Positions 60,389-64,000 of a stretch of 64,000 bases of DNA are shown here, in pieces. Made by a program: the position numbers and the translations under genes. The DNA lies in NCBI GenBank assembly GCA_018136815.1, contig CM030944.1, positions 431,256 through 495,255 on the forward strand. Direction: 5' to 3'. Positions within the stretch are counted from its first letter, which is position 1. Every line of letters begins with the position of its first letter. This stretch comes from Isochrysis galbana (lineage: Eukaryota > Haptophyta > Isochrysidales > Isochrysidaceae). Under the pieces are notes generated by a model. The model saw only the letters and a program-made list of their open reading frames with translations. It was not told where the DNA came from and ran no database searches.

Positions 60389-61186
60389 TCAAGGCGTCTC
60401 TGCGTAAAGCCCTGCACCGGAAGAAAGCCCCACGCTCCCCGGCATGCTTCTGCCATAGATAGTCACGAGGACGGAGACAGCGCATGGCACGAGTGGCGCG
60501 AGGAGCCATCCTAACATACGAAACCATCCCGCCGACTGTTGCTGGCTGCGCGCGTCGAGTCGGCGAAGGAGCGCCGCCTGTATATCTGCATCCTCCGCAG
60601 CCAACAACTCAGCGGCTGCGCCAGGACCCGAGGCACGAATCGATTCGAGTCGCGCGCGTAGCTCCTTTCTGTCCACGGAATCCCCCGCCGGCGGATGCGG
60701 CGCTGGACTAGAGCCCGGGTCGGCGTCAACCCCAAAGATGTCCCACGGCGATGAATGCTCGTTCTTGGTGACCTCCCTGCTCCATCGCTCGAGCTGCTCT
60801 GCCACAGTTGAGAGCACTGCCTACAGGGTTTCGGTGGGGTGGGGGGGGCGGAACGCACGCGGCGTGGGTGATGCGCGTCCTGGCGCGCAGCTTGGAACAC
60901 GAGAGCGGAGCGATGCGGAAGAGTGCGAGGAGCGTGCGCCGCGCACCTGCGACGCATGCCCGCGAGCCTCGCAATGACGAAGCAGCTGGTCGAGGCCTCT
61001 AACCAGCCGGAGCGCCGCAGCCGCCTGGGCTCGCTCTGGTGCCCCGCGCGCGGAGAGGCGGAGTAGAGTAGTGAGACAGCAGGCGAGTGCCAAGTGAAGT
61101 TCTTCCGCCTCCTCGGCTCCGGTCGCCAGCGTGCCTACCGCCTCACCGAGCGAGAGCAGCGCCTGCGTTGGCGTGGCGGCGGCCAT
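60389..61186 (-). CDS. Unknown protein with C-terminal membrane anchor, two exons
   Basis: Exon 1 61186-60947 (80 codons, ATG at 61186), intron 60946-60821 (126 nt, CAG|GTGCGC...CTGTAG), exon 2 60820-60389; product 223 residues. The N-terminal 110 residues are helical (LLSLGEAVGTLATGAEEAEE, CCLTTLLRLSARGAPERAQA, VAEQLERWSREVTK). Then comes a short linker with SPWDIFGVDADPG, another helical stretch (DRKELRARLESIRA, AAEDADIQAALLRRLDAR) and a terminal membrane helix WLLAPLVPCAVSVLVTIYG. Helical cytosolic part plus C-terminal anchor is the layout of tail-anchored ER/Golgi or outer organelle membrane proteins. I do not recognise a SNARE core or other family. Confidence 0.6.
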
Positions 61187-62303
61187 CGCGGCGCTTCCCG
61201 CGCTTCTTCTACTCACAAGAGTACTCGAGTTTAGTTGTATACGGCGCGTACTCTATGGAAGTATCGCGAGAGGAGGAGGAGAGGGCAAAAAGAAAACGTC
61301 CGCCGAACGAGGGAGAAGGGAGCCGGGGCGCTCGCCTTCTCGACGAGCGGCGCCCAAGAGGTTTCTAACGTGGACTGGGCCCTCTCTTCTCTATCCTATT
61401 CGATCGTGGGAACCCAACGCCGCTCCTCTCCGCGGATCGCGCTCGTTTCTTCCCAGGGGAAAAAGGGGGCCCCGACGTTTTCTTTTCGGTTTCTGCTCGT
61501 CTTAGTCCCTCTCTCCAAGGAGCGCGGGTGGCAGGAGGAGAGAGAGAGAGAGAAGTCCGAGAGAGAGAAAGTAAATGTTCTCGCAGTGGTAGCGTTGGCG
61601 CCTGCTACTCGTACTCTCTCTCTCTCTCTCTCTCTCTCCCTCTCTCCCCCCACCCCCCCGCTCCGCCTCAAGCACACACGGTTTACAGAAAGATGAACAC
61701 AAGGAAGGGGAGAAGAGAAATCTAAGGGGGACGAAAACGACGAGGGACGAGAGACGAGAGAGAGGAGAGTGGAGAGGCGGCGGAGAGGGCAGAGAGAGAG
61801 GGAAATAGAAGATGGGAGAGGAAGAAGTTAGGCAAATAGAAGAGAAGGGAGAGGGGATGATATACGGACAGACATGAATTCGTTATCTTCACTCGCGTGC
61901 GGTCCACTCGACTATTTTTCACATATACAGCTCACTGATCTCTCTCTCTCGAGGGCTAGCTTTCTGTCAACCACCGTCCCACGCCACCACACTCTCTTCC
62001 ATATTCTCTCCCCTTTCTCACCCTAATCCTACCATCTCCCTCTTGCCTCCTGCCCCACTCTTCCCCGCTCCCTTCCCCCTCTCCTCCTCCTCTCTCTCCC
62101 CTCCCTCGCCCCCTTCTCTCCCTCCCTTCCTTTCCCCCCCCTTCACCTGCTTCCCTCCCTTCCCTCTCCTCCCTCCCCCCTCCCCCCCCCCCCGCGCCCC
62201 CTTTCCCCCCACCCCCACCCCCACCCAGCTGCAACCCCCCCCCCCCCTCCCCCTCCCCCCCGCCTCTCTCCCTCTTCCCCCTTCTCCCTCCCCTCCCCTC
62301 AAG
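61187..62303. promoter_or_regulatory. Divergent intergenic region with GA and CT tracts
   Basis: It separates the minus-strand anchor protein from the PP2C-like gene. It contains (GA)n at 61540-61570, (CT)n at 61614-61640, GA-rich DNA at 61740-61850 and an almost pure C/T tract from 61980 to the start codon at 62304. No gene is seen; frames here are compositional. Confidence 0.45.
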
Positions 62304-64000
62304 ATGTCGTCCGTCGCCTCCGACGACCCCTTCACCACCACCGCTCTCGATGCGGCGCTGCGAGGCGCAGCCACACAAGAGGGCACCAAGCAGCTGGCAC
62401 ACTCCTCACCCCTTCCCGCCGCCTCGTGGGCGGTCGCCTCCCTCCCCTCCGTCTCCGCTGACGCAGAGACGGAACGTGGCGCCGACGAGCCGCTCTTCTC
62501 TCCAGACTTTGCCGCGCTCGATGGCTCGAACGCTCTGCTACTCGGCGTGCTAGACGGACGCGGAGACGCGGGAGCCAACGTTGCTGACTTCGTCAAGCGC
62601 ACGCTCCCCACCCAGATCATCTCCGTCTCTAATGGCGCCTCTCTGTCCGAGGCCTTTCTGCGCACCGATGAGCTGCTCCATGGCTCCGGGCTGGCCGGTC
62701 TCGGCCGCTCAGGCGCGGCCACCACGCTACTTGCGCTGTGCATCTCCGACGCGAGCTGTCGGATCGCCTGCCTCGGTAACATCCGTGTGCTGCTCGGCCG
62801 GCGCGAAGCGGTGGGCGCGCCACTTTCTGTCGAACAGCTGAGCGCTGTGCACACGCCAGCGGCACGCGAGGAGTACGAGCGGTGCAAGCTGAGCGGTGCA
62901 CGGGTCATGTCGGCGCTGCAACTTGAGAAGCGGCGCGCGTACCACGGCTCATGGGAGCGCGATGTCGCACCACTAGGTGACCGTGCCTCGGGTGACGAGT
63001 CTCCGCGCCTCTACGCGCCCGACCGTGAGGCGCCCGGGACCGAGCTCACGCGGTGCTTCGGCGAACGTGTTGCCAAGGGGCTCGGCGTCATTGCCGAGCC
63101 CGAGGTGCGCACGCTCCAGCCCGATACGTCACACCGCTACTTGCTCATCGCTACAGCGAGCGTCTTCGAGTGCCTCAGCATCGATGAGGCGCTTGCCATT
63201 GCGGCGAGCGCCGCCGAGCGACCGGGCGGCTCGCTACGTGCTGGCTGCCTTGCAGTTGTGGCTGAGGCGGCACGACAGGCGCTCCGACAGGACGACTTTG
63301 CCGCGGCCGCCACGGTTGCGCTCCTCCGCCTCGAATGGGATGGCGAGGGGCCGCCAACGCTCGAGGTCTCTGGCTCTGTCTCCGAGCCTTCCAACCCGCC
63401 CTCCGAGATGGGCTTCAGCTGGATGGGCGACTATGACCTCTCCATGTCAAACCGCACGTCGCCACGCAACACGGCGCCACCCTCGCATGTCGACAGCCCG
63501 TGCGTTACACCGCCGCCGAGCACCGATCCCACCGCGCCGCCATCACCCATGCCCACGCCGCAGCTCCTGCGACCTAAACCCGCGAACGCGCCGGCGGATG
63601 GCACAACGCGACTGCCGCTCACGCTGACATCGACGCGGCGCGCACCCTACGTGCCGCCGCCTGGTATTGGCAGCGCGCGCGCCATGCCACCACCACCTGT
63701 CGCCCCTGCAGAGGAGCCGCCCGCCTCACCGCGCTCCTCGGCTGATAGCGCGCGCCGCTCCAAGTCGGCGCCCCCCGTGAAATTAATGGAGACCAAGGAG
63801 AGCAAGGCCTCACGCGAGCCCAAGCGGCGCACAACGCGGCCGTGGGCGCGCAAGTCGGTCGAGAAGAACCCCATGACGCCGCCGCCAATGTCGCCGCGGC
63901 TGGGGCTCCTTGAAGAGACCACGCCGGTCGGCCGTACCAACTCGGCCACTTCCGAATCGTTCAGCGCCAGGCTCAACCCTGACCTGCCGCTCCCCACGCC
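62304..64000 (+). CDS. PP2C-fold protein with lost metal-binding residues (pseudophosphatase), continues past window
   Basis: ATG at 62304; the frame is open to the right edge (565 codons). Residues 1-70 are a flexible lead. The PP2C fold follows but catalytic positions are changed: LLLGVLDGRGDAGANVADFV where active enzymes have DGHG; SGAATTLLALCISDASCRIA then CLGNIRVLLG where they have vGDSR; RLYAPDREAPGTELTRCFGE, which keeps the PG...TR.hGd frame; GVIAEPEV; and YLLIATASVFECLS where LasDGlwd is expected. The fold signature is clear but three metal-ligand aspartates are absent, so phosphatase activity is unlikely. The C-terminal part (about 360-565) is Pro/Ser/Arg-rich and could be a regulatory tail or lead to another domain off the window. 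Confidence 0.75.
   Translation, partial: MSSVASDDPFTTTALDAALRGAATQEGTKQLAHSSPLPAASWAVASLPSVSADAETERGADEPLFSPDFAALDGSNALLLGVLDGRGDAGANVADFVKRTLPTQIISVSNGASLSEAFLRTDELLHGSGLAGLGRSGAATTLLALCISDASCRIACLGNIRVLLGRREAVGAPLSVEQLSAVHTPAAREEYERCKLSGARVMSALQLEKRRAYHGSWERDVAPLGDRASGDESPRLYAPDREAPGTELTRCFGERVAKGLGVIAEPEVRTLQPDTSHRYLLIATASVFECLSIDEALAIAASAAERPGGSLRAGCLAVVAEAARQALRQDDFAAAATVALLRLEWDGEGPPTLEVSGSVSEPSNPPSEMGFSWMGDYDLSMSNRTSPRNTAPPSHVDSPCVTPPPSTDPTAPPSPMPTPQLLRPKPANAPADGTTRLPLTLTSTRRAPYVPPPGIGSARAMPPPPVAPAEEPPASPRSSADSARRSKSAPPVKLMETKESKASREPKRRTTRPWARKSVEKNPMTPPPMSPRLGLLEETTPVGRTNSATSESFSARLNPDLPLPT

Overview
The window is nuclear DNA from a eukaryote, most likely a unicellular alga with a red-lineage complex plastid, and a haptophyte best fits what can be seen. 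The reasons are: GT-AG introns of about 70-165 nt; GC-rich genes separated by C/T-rich tracts and microsatellites; two short proteins whose N-termini look like signal peptide plus plastid transit peptide, one with the phenylalanine-containing cleavage motif VHA|FQP; a SHIPPO-like protein of the flagellar type; and non-LTR, Ty3/gypsy and tyrosine-recombinase transposons. The species assignment is inference.

Host genes, left to right: a type I receptor with a periplasmic-binding-like ectodomain (1-1943, minus, cut by the edge); an unknown Ser/Pro-rich protein with a helical N-terminus (3717-6132); a DUF1279/FAM210-like plastid protein (6912-7421, minus); a small plastid-type membrane protein (12230-12601); an Orai-like calcium channel candidate (14867-16937); the GTPase EngB (18510-19358); an uncertain ORF (20819-21316, minus); a one-domain asparaginase (21616-22590); a DUF3431-like fragment (about 25420-25861); a YchJ/SEC-C protein (26146-26736); a two-exon SHIPPO-like protein (32761-33278, minus); a very long repetitive coiled-coil protein cut by a 100-N gap (33990-37207, minus); an aspartyl/asparaginyl beta-hydroxylase (40374-41735); a three-KH RNA-binding protein (46214-47536, minus) divergent from PrimPol (48681-51023); a tentative three-exon gene (53014-53640, minus); a PPR protein (55076-56617); a C-terminal-anchor protein with one intron (60389-61186, minus); and a PP2C-fold protein lacking its metal ligands (62304 to the right edge). 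They form no operon. Several (EngB, YchJ, DUF1279, PPR, the VHA|FQP protein) point to organelle biology.

Between these genes the DNA is dominated by mobile elements. One LINE family has at least seven pieces. The best is an internally deleted copy at 27170-30054 inserted into the 3' UTR of a sister copy, with an exact 18-bp target-site duplication. That copy shows a hairpin at its extreme 5' end just before the ORF1 start and a T-run at its 3' end. Other elements are a truncated Ty3/gypsy pol (8940-9465), a BED-finger tyrosine-recombinase element (37726-39891) broken by a nested candidate TIR transposon and a one-base frameshift, and several dispersed repeat families of unknown class.

A compact cluster at 43.3-44.6 kb (a broken small ORF, an MG-starting protein with a C-terminal membrane segment broken by a frameshift, and a 28-residue hydrophobic peptide) has a relative at 57.0-57.7 kb. 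It does not look like a host gene or LINE and may be a remnant of an integrated DNA virus or virus-like element. A set of hairpin-bearing intron-like elements at 52.7-53.3 kb is a candidate introner family.
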